Source: CAWEPK01 sp963835595 (GTDB taxonomy: Bacteria > Desulfobacterota > Syntrophorhabdia > Syntrophorhabdales > WCHB1-27). Taken from it: a DNA stretch of 64,000 bases. This document shows positions 55,691 to 64,000 of this stretch, one piece after another (position 1 is the first letter of the stretch; every line of letters starts with the position of its first letter). The notes beneath the pieces are model-generated. The model had not been told where the DNA came from. It worked only from the letters and a program-made list of their open reading frames with translations, and ran no database searches. Both the position numbers and the translations under genes were made by a program. The stretch is from contig CAWIGL010000002.1 of assembly GCA_963835595.1 (NCBI GenBank), forward strand, positions 868,001 through 932,000, given 5' to 3'.

Positions 55691-55735
55691 AATATTAATT
55701 TGCCTGCCGCCTTGACTTTGTAATACAATACATAC
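55691..55735 (+). promoter_or_regulatory. Bipartite promoter-like element before gmd
   Basis: Block 1 AATATTAATTTGCCT (55691-55705) and block 2 TGTAATACAATACATAC (55719-55735) are 13 bases apart. Within it TTGCCT (55700-55705) and TACAAT (55724-55729) have 18-base spacing. The same two blocks with the same gap recur at 60247-60291. The gmd start lies 46 bases downstream. Confidence 0.65.
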
Positions 55736-55781
55736 CGGTTGCGCAGCTTATTTGTTCTTGCGTAAAACGGGAGGCGAAACA

Positions 55782-56925
55782 ATGCGTCGCGCACTTATAA
55801 CAGGCATCACGGGCCAGGACGGCTCTTATCTGGCGGAATTCCTCCTGTCGAAAGGCTATGAGGTCCACGGCCTCATCAGAAGGGCAAGCACGTTCAACAC
55901 GGGCAGGATCGACCATATCTACACGGACCCGCACCAGCCCGGCGCGCGCCTATTTCTCCACTATGGCGACCTTTCCGATTCCGGGCAGCTCGGCCACCTC
56001 ATCTACAACATCCAGCCCGAAGAGATATACCACCTGGCCGCCCAGAGCCACGTCCGGGTGAGCTTCGATATGCCCGAGTACACGGGAGAGTCTACGGGCA
56101 TGGGCACAACCAGGCTCCTTGAGGCGATACGCCGGAGCGGCATAAATACAAAATACTATCAGGCTTCTTCATCGGAGCTTTTCGGCGCCTCCCTGCCGCC
56201 GCAGAGCGAGAAAACACCTTTTCATCCGAGAAGCCCGTATGCGGCGGCCAAGCTCTATGCTTACTGGATGACGGTCAACTATCGGGAAGGCTATGGTCTT
56301 TTCGCCTGCAACGGCATACTTTTCAACCATGAGTCGCCCAGGAGAGGCGAGACGTTCGTTACGCGCAAGATTACCCGCGCTGTGGCGAACATACTGAAGG
56401 GCACGCAGAAGAAGCTCTATATCGGCAATGTGCGCGCCCGGCGGGACTGGGGCTTTGCCCCGGAATACGTCGAGATGATGCGGCTCATGCTTGCAGCAGG
56501 AGCGGCCCGACGATTACGTCGTAGGGACAGGGGAGAGCCACACGGTAAGGGAGTTCATCGATGCCGCTTTCTCTTACATGGGCGTACAGCTTGAATGGCA
56601 GGGCGATGGGAACGATGATACGGGCGTTGTCGCCTCCTCCAAGTGGGACCATCTGACGCCGGGCGCTGCCGTAGTCCAGGTCGATCCCCGCTACTTCAGA
56701 CCGACGGAGGTCGAGGCCCTACAGGCCGATATCTCGAAGGCCCGCCGCGCCCTGGGATGGGCGCCGAGGGTGACCTTCGACGAGCTGGTCAAGATCATGG
56801 TCGACTGCGACGTTCAATCGGTCGGGCTGTCCTCCGCCTGCGAGGGTCTGGCCGCGTGCAGGCGCAAGGGCTTCGACTATACGAACCACGGTTTTTCCGT
56901 TTACGAGCAGATCAGGGAGCATTGA
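55782..56925 (+). CDS. gmd: GDP-mannose 4,6-dehydratase, frameshifted
   Basis: Start ATG 55782 after GGGAGGCG. Rossmann motif GITGQDGSYLAE, catalytic SSSELFG and SPYAAAK (YxxxK). The frame breaks near 56491: MRLML continues as QQERPDDYVVGTGESHTVRE when one G is removed. Repaired length 380 residues, normal. It converts GDP-D-mannose to GDP-4-keto-6-deoxymannose, the substrate of the enzyme encoded next. Confidence 0.9.
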
Positions 56926-56943
56926 GGCAATTTGCAGGCGGCA

Positions 56944-57874
56944 ATGAAGGATAAAAGGATCACCGTCACCGGCGGAAGAGGCTTTCTCGGCGTCCACCTC
57001 ATCAGGCGGATGCAGGGGCTGGGCTACCGCCGCATCGCCGTAGCGGACCTGCCGGAGTATAACCTCGTCGATATGACGCATGTCCGGCGCCTCTATGAGG
57101 AGACAAGGCCCGACATCGTGATCCACCTCGCGGCGAAGGTCGGCGGGATAGGGTTCAACCAGGAAAACCCTGCGTCCTTATTCTACGAGAATGCCATGAT
57201 GGGCATCCAGCTCCTCCATGAGGGATATGCGCACGCCATCGAAAAGTTCGTCGCTTTGGGCACGATCTGCGCCTACCCAAAGTTCACCCCCGTGCCTTTC
57301 AAGGAAGACGATCTCTGGGACGGCTACCCGGAGGAGACGAACGCGCCTTACGGCCTTGCCAAAAAGATGATGCTCGTCCAATCGCAGGCATACCGCACGC
57401 AGTACGGCTTCAATTCCATCTTCCTGCTCCCCGTCAACCTTTACGGGCCGGGAGACAACTTCGACCCCGCGTCTTCCCACGTGATCCCCGCGCTCATCAA
57501 GAAGTGCGTCGATGCCATGAGCGAGCGGGGAGAGCGAGATCGTCGTCTGGGGAACAGGCAAGGCCACGAGGGAGTTCTTCTACGTCGAAGATGCCGCAGA
57601 GGCGATCATCCTGGCAATGGAGCGTTACAACAAGAGCGAGCCGGTGAACATCGGCGCGGGCTTCGAGATATCGATCAGGGAACTCGTCGATTTGATCGTC
57701 GAGCTCACCGGCTTCGCCGGCAAGGTCGCCTGGGATACGACCAGGCCGGACGGCCAACCCCGACGGATGCTCGATACCACAACGGCCAGGGATGAGTTCG
57801 GCTTCAAGGCAAAGACGGGCTTCAGGGATGGGCTAAAGAAGACGATAGAGTGGTACAGGCAGGCAAGGCGATAA
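56944..57874 (+). CDS. fcl: GDP-L-fucose synthase, frameshifted
   Basis: ATG 56944 (TTG 56932 is possible). NAD(P) motif TGGRGFLG, AAKVGGIGFNQENPA, catalytic CAYPKF and APYGLAK (YxxxK). The frame breaks near 57518: VDAM continues as ASGESEIVVWGTGKATREFF after removal of one base. Repaired length 309 residues, typical. It epimerises and reduces GDP-4-keto-6-deoxymannose to GDP-L-fucose. Confidence 0.88.
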
Positions 57875-58063
57875 AACGGATGCCCGGCGCCACGGCCGCC
57901 TTCGCGAATCTCCAGACTAATCACATCTTAATTTACAATGTGTAATACATCTTGCGATTTTGTTGTTGCATTGAACGTGTAATATTTGGTAATGTTCTTC
58001 CTATCGTAATAAAAAAGACGTTCGCCATTCGGTCCGTTTTAGCTTTAACGGAGGAGCATCAAA

Positions 58064-58696
58064 GTGAAGAAGTTATCTTTAGCCCTGCTTTTCCTCGTGA
58101 TGATGACCTGCTTTGCCTGGGGGGCAGAAGAAAAACCGGCTGCGCCTTCAAGAAACGCCAAGCCTATCGCCAAAGCGGAGCCTGCGCCTGTCGCAGAAAC
58201 CGTCGATTCGACCTATCAGATCGGGCCTGGCGATGTCCTCAACATCTCCATCTGGAAGGACGAGGCGCTGACGAAAGACGTCGTCGTGCTCCCCGACGGC
58301 ACCATCTCTTTCCCGCTCCTTGGACTTCTGAAGGCGTCGGGCAAGACCGTCAAAGAGCTGAAGGCGGAGATAGAGCAGAAGATCTCCGAGTACGTCCCCG
58401 AGCCGGTGCTCAACGTAGAGGTCAAGCAGGTGAACAGCATGATTATCTATGTCATCGGTAGGGTGAACTCGGTCATGAGCGGACGATATGTATTGAACAC
58501 GGGGACGAACGTCCTCCAGGCGCTCGCGATCGCGGGGGGCTTAAACCCCTTCGCCAAGAGACAGGGCATCAAGGTCTTCCGCCAGGAGAACGGCAAGACG
58601 CAAATGTTCCGGTTCCATTACGACGACGTGGTGGATGGTAAACACCTGGAAGAGAATATCGAGCTCAAGCGGGGGGATGTAGTAGTCGTCCCTTGA
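58064..58696 (+). CDS. Polysaccharide export protein, short Wza-like
   Basis: 210 residues. Signal peptide (LALLFLVMMTCFAWGA), polysaccharide-export domain (YQIGPGDVLNISIWKDEAL, VLPDGTISFPLLG) and one SLBB domain (VIGRVNSVMSGRYVL). It lacks the lipobox and the C-terminal outer-membrane helix of E. coli Wza, so the adjacent barrel protein may form the pore. GTG 58064 with GGAGGAG upstream. The 57875-58063 leader is AT-rich with TTACAATGTGTAATACATC, loosely like the gmd element. Confidence 0.87.
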   Translation: MKKLSLALLFLVMMTCFAWGAEEKPAAPSRNAKPIAKAEPAPVAETVDSTYQIGPGDVLNISIWKDEALTKDVVVLPDGTISFPLLGLLKASGKTVKELKAEIEQKISEYVPEPVLNVEVKQVNSMIIYVIGRVNSVMSGRYVLNTGTNVLQALAIAGGLNPFAKRQGIKVFRQENGKTQMFRFHYDDVVDGKHLEENIELKRGDVVVVP

Positions 58697-58724
58697 GGGA
58701 AGGGCTGAAAAGAGGTAAGCTCGA

Positions 58725-59960
58725 TTGCCGAAGAAGACATGGGAGTTGCTCTTTTGCCTGTTGGTTGCTGTTGTGCTTCTGCCGTTTGCCGCGCGGGCGG
58801 ATCAATTCCGACTCCTTCCATCGGTTGCGCAAAAAGCTGAATATAACGACAACATCTTCATTGCGCCCGGCAATGCGCCTGCGAATCAGAAGTTTCACGA
58901 TTTCATCAGCACCACTTCCGGCGGCTTGCAGCTCCTGTCTAATACCGAGAGACTCAACCTTGATGTGTCTGCCCGCGTAGACCAACTCTTTTACAAGGAC
59001 AACCACAACCTCGATTCTACAGACCAGTTCTACAAGGCGGGCCTCAAGTATTCTCTCACCCAGAAATTGGCCGTATCCCTGAGGGGCGAATTTGACCGCG
59101 ATTCCAGGCCCGACAGGGAGTTATTCACGTCCGGCCTCGTGCTGAACGCGTTGCGAAGGGAAATGTCGATGGAAGGCTTAACGGCCGATTATGCCCTCAC
59201 CAACCTGACAACGGCCTCGCTTTCTTACGATCACGGAGCGTACTGGTACAGGAGCAACCGTGGGGTCGATATGACCTATGACGCGAGCTCCCTCTCCTTC
59301 TTCCGGGACGTGTCCGATTATATAAAAAACACTAAGGCAAGGTTCACGCTCGGGTATATGCGGTACACATTCACAGGGCTGGAAGTGGACAATTACGAGG
59401 CGACAACCGGATTCGAATATGCCATCCAGGAGAAGTGGAAGTTTCTGATGGACCTGGGCGCCCGCTACACGGAATCCTACTTTGAATCCCTCAAGATTAT
59501 CGGCATCTTGGGCCCCTTTGTATTTGTGTCGCCGACAAATGTCACGAGCACGGGGGCAGCATTTGTCGGGAAAGCGACGTTAGCATATACCGGAGAGAAA
59601 ATAACGGCAAACCTTGTCTCCGGCCGGGACGTGATGCCCGCGTACGGCTCCCTCGGTACGGTCGAGAGGACATACGGCATAGCCGATATCAGGCGCCGGT
59701 TCACATACGAGCTAACCGGCTTTATGAACGGCGGATACTTCATAAACAAATCGCAGGCGGGACAGCTTGCGGCAACGCCTCTCAATTATCAAACCTTCTA
59801 CGGCACAGCCGGCCTTCGTTATGAGTTCAGCAGGGACATGTACCTCGAAGGGTCGTACAACTTTGTGTGGATAGACAATAAGTCGGCCAATCCAAACACA
59901 ATAGGGCGCAGGAATCTTTTTATGGTGCGTTTTTTTGTGCAGCACGCGATCCTTGAATAA
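58725..59960 (+). CDS. Outer-membrane beta-barrel protein of the exopolysaccharide locus
   Basis: 411 residues with a signal peptide (LLVAVVLLPFAARA), then alternating amphipathic strands and a terminal aromatic strand ending FFVQHAILE, typical of BamA-recognised barrels. It resembles the EpsL/putative outer-membrane barrel type paired with short Wza proteins. TTG start at 58725. A polymer exit pore is inferred. Confidence 0.75.
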   Translation: MPKKTWELLFCLLVAVVLLPFAARADQFRLLPSVAQKAEYNDNIFIAPGNAPANQKFHDFISTTSGGLQLLSNTERLNLDVSARVDQLFYKDNHNLDSTDQFYKAGLKYSLTQKLAVSLRGEFDRDSRPDRELFTSGLVLNALRREMSMEGLTADYALTNLTTASLSYDHGAYWYRSNRGVDMTYDASSLSFFRDVSDYIKNTKARFTLGYMRYTFTGLEVDNYEATTGFEYAIQEKWKFLMDLGARYTESYFESLKIIGILGPFVFVSPTNVTSTGAAFVGKATLAYTGEKITANLVSGRDVMPAYGSLGTVERTYGIADIRRRFTYELTGFMNGGYFINKSQAGQLAATPLNYQTFYGTAGLRYEFSRDMYLEGSYNFVWIDNKSANPNTIGRRNLFMVRFFVQHAILE

Positions 59961-60246
59961 AGGTTGCCGGGCGAGTTACCCCTTAATCCATAATTAAATG
60001 GCGCCGAAGACATGTTTTACACGATGATGAGGGACACCTTTTTCTAATAAACCGGCATCACGAAAATGCAGGCCGGCATCGTTTCAAAGCGGTCAAGACT
60101 GCACCTCGTCTCCCCCGTGCGATGAGACCACCCTTTCCGTGCTAATATTCTCACTTTCTCTACCGATAATACCTTTTGGAACCGGCAGAAAACCGCCCTA
60201 CCCGTGTTACATGAGGCTAGGAAAGCGTCCCTTCCGGTTTAAGGGG
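59961..60246. other. Gap after the barrel gene, no gene seen
   Basis: I see no supported gene or clear terminator. CACCTTTTTC near 60030 is a T tract without a strong stem. Confidence 0.4.
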
Positions 60247-60291
60247 AATATTAGTTTGCGTCAAAATAGAGTTGTGTAATACAATAGATAC
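60247..60291 (+). promoter_or_regulatory. Bipartite promoter-like element before the flippase
   Basis: Block 1 AATATTAGTTTGCGT (60247-60261) and block 2 TGTAATACAATAGATAC (60275-60291) match the gmd element at 29 of 32 positions with the same 13-base gap. TTGCGT and TACAAT are 18 bases apart. Transcription should begin near 60292. Confidence 0.65.
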
Positions 60292-60368
60292 TGATTCACG
60301 TTAGGACTTTTGTGCGTGTTTCATAATTCTTTAGTTCCAACAACCATAGGTGTCGATCCCCACCTGAG

Positions 60369-60380
60369 GGCGGTAGCCTG
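60369..60380 (+). promoter_or_regulatory. ops/JUMPstart-like element
   Basis: GGCGGTAGCCTG matches the GGCGGTAGnnT consensus that pauses RNA polymerase and loads RfaH in enterobacteria. It lies about 77 bases after the predicted start point, in a long (about 295-base) untranslated leader of a polysaccharide gene, the correct context. A GACCGGTC palindrome followed by T6 stands at 60388-60401. Confidence 0.6.
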
Positions 60381-60587
60381 ACTTGGGACCGGTCTTTTTT
60401 CATATGAATGGTACCAAGAGGCGCTGTAAGTGCTATTTTTCGATACAGACTGGGCCGGGAGGGCGCAAAAAAGCGTGGCCGGGAATGCTCACGAACGCCA
60501 GCATCGCTGAATGGCCCAATCCGTTAATCAGTGCGGCGACGGAAAAGCACGCGAGCGAATTTCACAAAACGGCTTGAGACAAGGCAG

Positions 60588-62135
60588 ATGAGTATCAAGT
60601 CCCTAGCCCTCTCCTGCTGTCCCTCTTACCTCAAGCCCGCGTTATCGAGTATAGAAAGTTCAGCCTTGGGCTATCGCTTCGCCAAGGGAACGTTCTGGTC
60701 CTTGGCCGGCTCCCTTATTGCACGCGGCCTCGGGCTTATTTCTTCAATCCTGGTCGCGCGAATGCTCGGAAAAACAGGGTTTGGAGAACTGGGCATCATC
60801 CAAAACACCCTTGGTATGTTCGGAACATTTGCCGGGTTTGGGCTAGGTTTGACAGCAACCAAGTTCATTGCCCAATACCGGGTCTCAGACCCGGCAAGGG
60901 CAGGACGCGTTCGAGCCCTGTCGAGCGCCGTTGCATGGATAACCAGTGCCTTGACCGCTGCTGTATTGTTTGCATTGGCGCCCTGGCTGGCGGAACATAC
61001 GCTGGCGGCCCCTTATCTTTCGGGGTTCCTTCGGGTCTCCGCAATTCTCTTGTTTATCGCTTCCGTTACCGGCGCGCAAAATGGCGCTCTTTCAGGATTT
61101 GAGGCCTTTAAGACCATTGCCAAGGTCAGCCTCCTCTCCGGTTTGGTCAATTTCCCTTTTATGGTCGGTGGGGCGTATCTCGCAGGGCTTAACGGCGTTA
61201 TATGGGGAATGGTGGCGGCGGCGGGACTGAATTGGCTATTCAACCATATAGCTATTCGAAATGAGTGCCGCCGTGCAGCAGTGCCTTACACGTATGGCGA
61301 TTTTTGGAAGGAACGCGAGGTTCTTTGGCGATTCAGCCTGCCGTCCGTGCTCGCCGGGACCTTTACGGGCCCGGTGCTGTGGGCAGCGAGCGCCATCCTG
61401 GTGAATCAACCCAACGGTTACGCGGAAATGGGGGTATATAACGCCGTCATGAGAGTAAAGCAGGTTCCCGAGCTGATCCTGGGAATGGTAATGGCGCCGC
61501 TTCTCCCCATCCTCAGTCAATTGTTCGGCGACGGCTCGACTGCCCGATACAATAAGACCCTCAAGTACGCATTCGGGTTATCGCTCCTCATACTCGTTCC
61601 CGTTTCTATGTTGCAGATAGCCGCGCCTGCCGTTACTTTGCTGCCATACGGAAAAGAGTTCCAGGGTAATGGACATGTGGTACAGTGGTTGATGCTCCAT
61701 TCAATTCTCGCCGGGCTCTTTTATCCCTTTGGAACCATCATCGCCAGCATGAATAGAATGTGGTTCGGCTGGGCGTACAACATGTCATGGGGGTTTGTAT
61801 TCCTGGGCTCCGCGTATTGCCTTGCGCCGTTGTACGGCGCCACCGGATTAGCCGCCGCGTACACACTGTCGCACCTGGCCACCTCGGTATTCTGCGTGCT
61901 GTACATTTACAGATACGAGAGGGAGTTTGTCGTCGATGTACCCCTGTCACGTTTCGCCGTCATGCTTCTTGTTTTTTTGGCTGCTGCCGCAGGATCGTCC
62001 CTCCTTCTTGCTCCCCTGTATGCTGGGATGCTGGGACTGGGATTTTCCGCCTTGCTTGCTTGGATGATATTATGTACGATTTTCCGGACCAAGACCTTAT
62101 CCCCTTATAGAAGTCCCGCGACCGGTGTCGGTTAA
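60588..62135 (+). CDS. Oligosaccharide flippase, Wzx/RfbX-like
   Basis: 515 residues with about twelve to fourteen transmembrane helices and the polysaccharide-synthesis MATE-like N-terminus (KGTFWSLAGSLIARGLGLIS, ARMLGKTGFGELGI). It moves lipid-linked repeat units across the inner membrane. ATG 60588 chosen after GACAAGGCAG; the frame upstream lacks support. Confidence 0.88.
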   Translation: MSIKSLALSCCPSYLKPALSSIESSALGYRFAKGTFWSLAGSLIARGLGLISSILVARMLGKTGFGELGIIQNTLGMFGTFAGFGLGLTATKFIAQYRVSDPARAGRVRALSSAVAWITSALTAAVLFALAPWLAEHTLAAPYLSGFLRVSAILLFIASVTGAQNGALSGFEAFKTIAKVSLLSGLVNFPFMVGGAYLAGLNGVIWGMVAAAGLNWLFNHIAIRNECRRAAVPYTYGDFWKEREVLWRFSLPSVLAGTFTGPVLWAASAILVNQPNGYAEMGVYNAVMRVKQVPELILGMVMAPLLPILSQLFGDGSTARYNKTLKYAFGLSLLILVPVSMLQIAAPAVTLLPYGKEFQGNGHVVQWLMLHSILAGLFYPFGTIIASMNRMWFGWAYNMSWGFVFLGSAYCLAPLYGATGLAAAYTLSHLATSVFCVLYIYRYEREFVVDVPLSRFAVMLLVFLAAAAGSSLLLAPLYAGMLGLGFSALLAWMILCTIFRTKTLSPYRSPATGVG

Positions 62136-62498
62136 CATTTCCCGATGATGATCATCACTGTTATCGGCGTTGCGTGGCGCGGCAATTTTGCCCTGTCAAA
62201 GCACGCGGTGGATCCCAGGATCGCTTGGAAAGACATAATTTCTCAAGCATATGGCCATCTGGAAAAGTTCGATGAATCATAATGAAATGCGCATAAGAGA
62301 AAGGGCTGTTCATGGCGCACGTCTACTGTAAATCGGCCGATACAGCGTACATCACAGACTTTCACTGATTCAGCGAGCAACGAATAGGACATCGTGAAGC
62401 AATCGCTAAATCGGCGTCTGCAGTACGGGGGTGAGTCGTAATAATGCCGGCTTAGCGCAGATATTTTTCGCTTAGCCGGACGGCCGAACACGGAATTC
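62136..62498. other. Gap with one doubtful 45-codon ORF
   Basis: The 363-bp stretch is less G+C rich than the core. An ATG at 62145 opens a 45-codon frame (MMIITVIGVAWRGNFALSKH...) ending at 62282, without a clear ribosome site. I cannot support function or expression. Nothing else is seen. Confidence 0.25.
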
Positions 62499-63698
62499 AT
62501 GTCTCCATCGAGATCTAGCATGTCTTTTTCATATCAACAATTTCCGTCCGAGATGTGCATATCGAATAGTAAGCCCGATATAGAATTCGAGTTCTCTCTC
62601 ATATCGTCTCGGTTTGCGAGGCGAGATTCATTCTTTACGAGGCCCCTTATACCGTCGCAACGAGAGGCAATAGCGGAGGTAATAGATCTCATGCGTAGCG
62701 GTAAATGGACGTTTGAAGCGGTTCCCTGTTTGTGCGGATGTACCAGGCTTAGAGTAATAACCATTCAGGACCGTTTCAGTTTACCGGCTCCTATCTCCTG
62801 CTGCAGGTCGTGCGGTCTACTCCAAACAAATCCCAGGATGACAGCTTCTGCCTATAGCGATTTCTATTCGAGATATTATCGCAACATCTACATGGCATGG
62901 ACACCACAGCTTCTGTTCGAGAATCAACAAACGCGAGGGATGGTATTAAGAAATTGGTTGAAGCAAAAGGCGGGCATTCAATTTGGGAAAGGCTCGCGTG
63001 TTTTTGAGATTGGCACGGGAGCCGGTGGTATTTTGAGCGTATTCGCTAAAAATGGTTGCGACGTTACGGGGTGTGATTTTGATCCACTTTTTCTCGAGTA
63101 CGGTAGAGAGCAAGGGCTAAAGCTTCTTGAGGGTGGTTCGTCTACTTTAATCGGACATGAACCGGCCGACCTCGTTGTTCTTTGTCACGTCCTAGAACAT
63201 TTGCCATCCCCTATTAAGGAATTACAGGCAATATGCCGGTTACTTAAACCTAACGGGCTGGTATATGTCCAGGTGCCGGGCGTGGACTACGAGCTAATGC
63301 ACTATCATCCGAATGGACATTATCTGTTCGACTTCTTGGATTACGCACAGAACGCACATATTTATCATTTTGACTTGCCGGAACTTCTCCACATAGCTCA
63401 AGAGGCCGGGGTCGAACCAATAGCGTACGATAAACAGGTGACGGCCTTGTTCAGGTTGGCGAGGGAGAAGAGTCTTACTGATTCCGAAGAAGGTGCGGAC
63501 AAAAAGGGGGATGAAAGTCTTCGCCAACTGAAGCGTCTCCGGGCCATGGAACTTAGGCGAAAATACAGCAGGTGGGTTGAAGAACCGCTTCGAGCCGCAA
63601 TACCAGTGTCGTACAGGCTATTATACTCATTTTCCCGTAATGCGGCCAAAAAGCTGCGGATTAAGGATGCCATAAAGGATATCTTGTCAAAAACTTAG
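62499..63698 (+). CDS. SAM-dependent methyltransferase, sugar C-methyltransferase-like
   Basis: 399 residues (or 392 from ATG 62520). A zinc-binding N-terminal domain (CLCGCTRLRV, SCCRSCGLLQTNPRM) precedes a class I methyltransferase with VFEIGTGAGG and VVLCHVLEHLPSP. This layout fits nucleotide-sugar methyltransferases of polysaccharide loci. Base composition is lower in G+C than the housekeeping genes, suggesting transfer. Confidence 0.8.
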   Translation: MSPSRSSMSFSYQQFPSEMCISNSKPDIEFEFSLISSRFARRDSFFTRPLIPSQREAIAEVIDLMRSGKWTFEAVPCLCGCTRLRVITIQDRFSLPAPISCCRSCGLLQTNPRMTASAYSDFYSRYYRNIYMAWTPQLLFENQQTRGMVLRNWLKQKAGIQFGKGSRVFEIGTGAGGILSVFAKNGCDVTGCDFDPLFLEYGREQGLKLLEGGSSTLIGHEPADLVVLCHVLEHLPSPIKELQAICRLLKPNGLVYVQVPGVDYELMHYHPNGHYLFDFLDYAQNAHIYHFDLPELLHIAQEAGVEPIAYDKQVTALFRLAREKSLTDSEEGADKKGDESLRQLKRLRAMELRRKYSRWVEEPLRAAIPVSYRLLYSFSRNAAKKLRIKDAIKDILSKT

Positions 63699-63720
63699 GA
63701 AATAGAATAGAGCAAGCGAT

Positions 63721-64000
63721 TTGCGAATATCCTACATCGTAACCGATCTGGGCATGGGTGGGACGCAGGCCTGGGTTGAATATGTATCATTGGGACTGGT
63801 CAAGCGGGGGCATAGAGTTACTGTGATAGCCGAACGCGCCCCCCATGACCGCAGGGATAGCCTGGAAAGCCGGGGAGTCACTGTTGAGGCATTTGAAAGC
63901 CCGCCCGACCTTGATGCATACAGGAGAATAGTGCGAGCAGCAGATGCGCAGGTGATCCACCTCAACATCTGGGAACGTTTTTCAGAATTAATCCGACTAC
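63721..64000 (+). CDS. Glycosyltransferase, GT4-like N-terminus (3' partial)
   Basis: The frame from TTG 63721 reads LRISYIVTDLGMGGTQAWVE, then LGLVKRGHRVTVIAERAP and VIHLNIWERF, the first Rossmann half of a GT-B glycosyltransferase with the GG(T)Q loop. It runs out of the window. It would add a sugar to the repeat unit. Confidence 0.75.
   Translation, partial: MRISYIVTDLGMGGTQAWVEYVSLGLVKRGHRVTVIAERAPHDRRDSLESRGVTVEAFESPPDLDAYRRIVRAADAQVIHLNIWERFSELIRL

Noticed and set aside
60300..60410. c-di-GMP riboswitch in the flippase leader
   Set aside because: The GGGA...CGCAAAGCC and receptor elements of GEMM riboswitches are absent; only the ops-like site is supportable.
60383..60577. 64-codon ORF in the flippase leader
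   Set aside because: No ribosome site or family; it lies in the predicted untranslated leader after the ops-like site.
1..64000. tRNA, tmRNA or rRNA genes
   Set aside because: I saw no cloverleaf with a CCA-type end or rRNA signature in any gap; a covariance-model search would be needed to be sure.

Overview
The window reads as about 64 kb of chromosome from an anaerobic, probably syntrophic or respiratory member of Desulfobacterota (the old Deltaproteobacteria), with roughly 60 percent G+C. This rests on gene content seen here: a tungsten-type aldehyde:ferredoxin oxidoreductase with a MoaD-like partner, a GlcD-type FAD oxidase, a LarA-like racemase, a large extracellular multicopper oxidase with fibronectin repeats, and a xseB-ispA-dxs-tlyA-yicC-gmk-rpoZ run of the kind seen in Geobacter-like genomes. 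The genus is inference; no rRNA or tRNA gene was seen.

Layout. 1-3732: 3' part of a secreted multicopper oxidase, then two terminators and about 1 kb of repeats, including an 83-bp tandem array. 4700-15565 (minus): a complete type II secretion operon gspG-D-E-F-H-I-J-K-L-M-C. 15946-24265 (plus): a tightly overlapping metal-efflux and redox cassette (CusB-like, CusA-like, NosL, small TM protein, FtsX/LolD-type ABC pair, DsbB-like membrane protein). 24327-25962 (minus): lytic transglycosylase, a periplasmic protein, YjbQ. 26177-32014 (plus): isoprenoid and RNA housekeeping operon. 32023-35831: accessory stretch with a MITE-like repeat, a HicB remnant, and a membrane-protein gene broken by an IS5-like element that itself carries an IS630-like element. 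35901-42470 (minus): MoaD-like and AOR, a RelE/Phd toxin-antitoxin pair, GlcD, IlvD. 42978-47964 (plus): enolase, LarA-like, DUF6485, carboxyltransferase, lipoprotein. 48022-49089 (minus): coiled-coil protein. 49331-55252 (plus): DUF362, UbiA-type prenyltransferase, GtrA, rhodanese lipoprotein, ProRS, M24 peptidase. 55782-64000 (plus): exopolysaccharide locus (gmd, GDP-fucose synthase, Wza-like exporter, outer-membrane barrel, flippase, methyltransferase, glycosyltransferase).

How parts work together. The type II system could export large outer-surface proteins such as the adjacent multicopper oxidase. The polysaccharide genes make GDP-deoxysugars, flip the lipid-linked unit and export the polymer. 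They share a bipartite promoter-like element (before gmd and before the flippase), and the flippase leader carries a match to the ops/JUMPstart recruitment site for RfaH-like NusG paralogues.

Quality caution. At least seven ordinary genes (gspK, gspL, ilvD, the rhodanese, proS, gmd, fcl) plus the broken membrane gene each need exactly one base added or removed to read through. Because proS is normally essential, assembly or base-calling indels are the likeliest cause for most of them. These genes are annotated here over their full repaired span.
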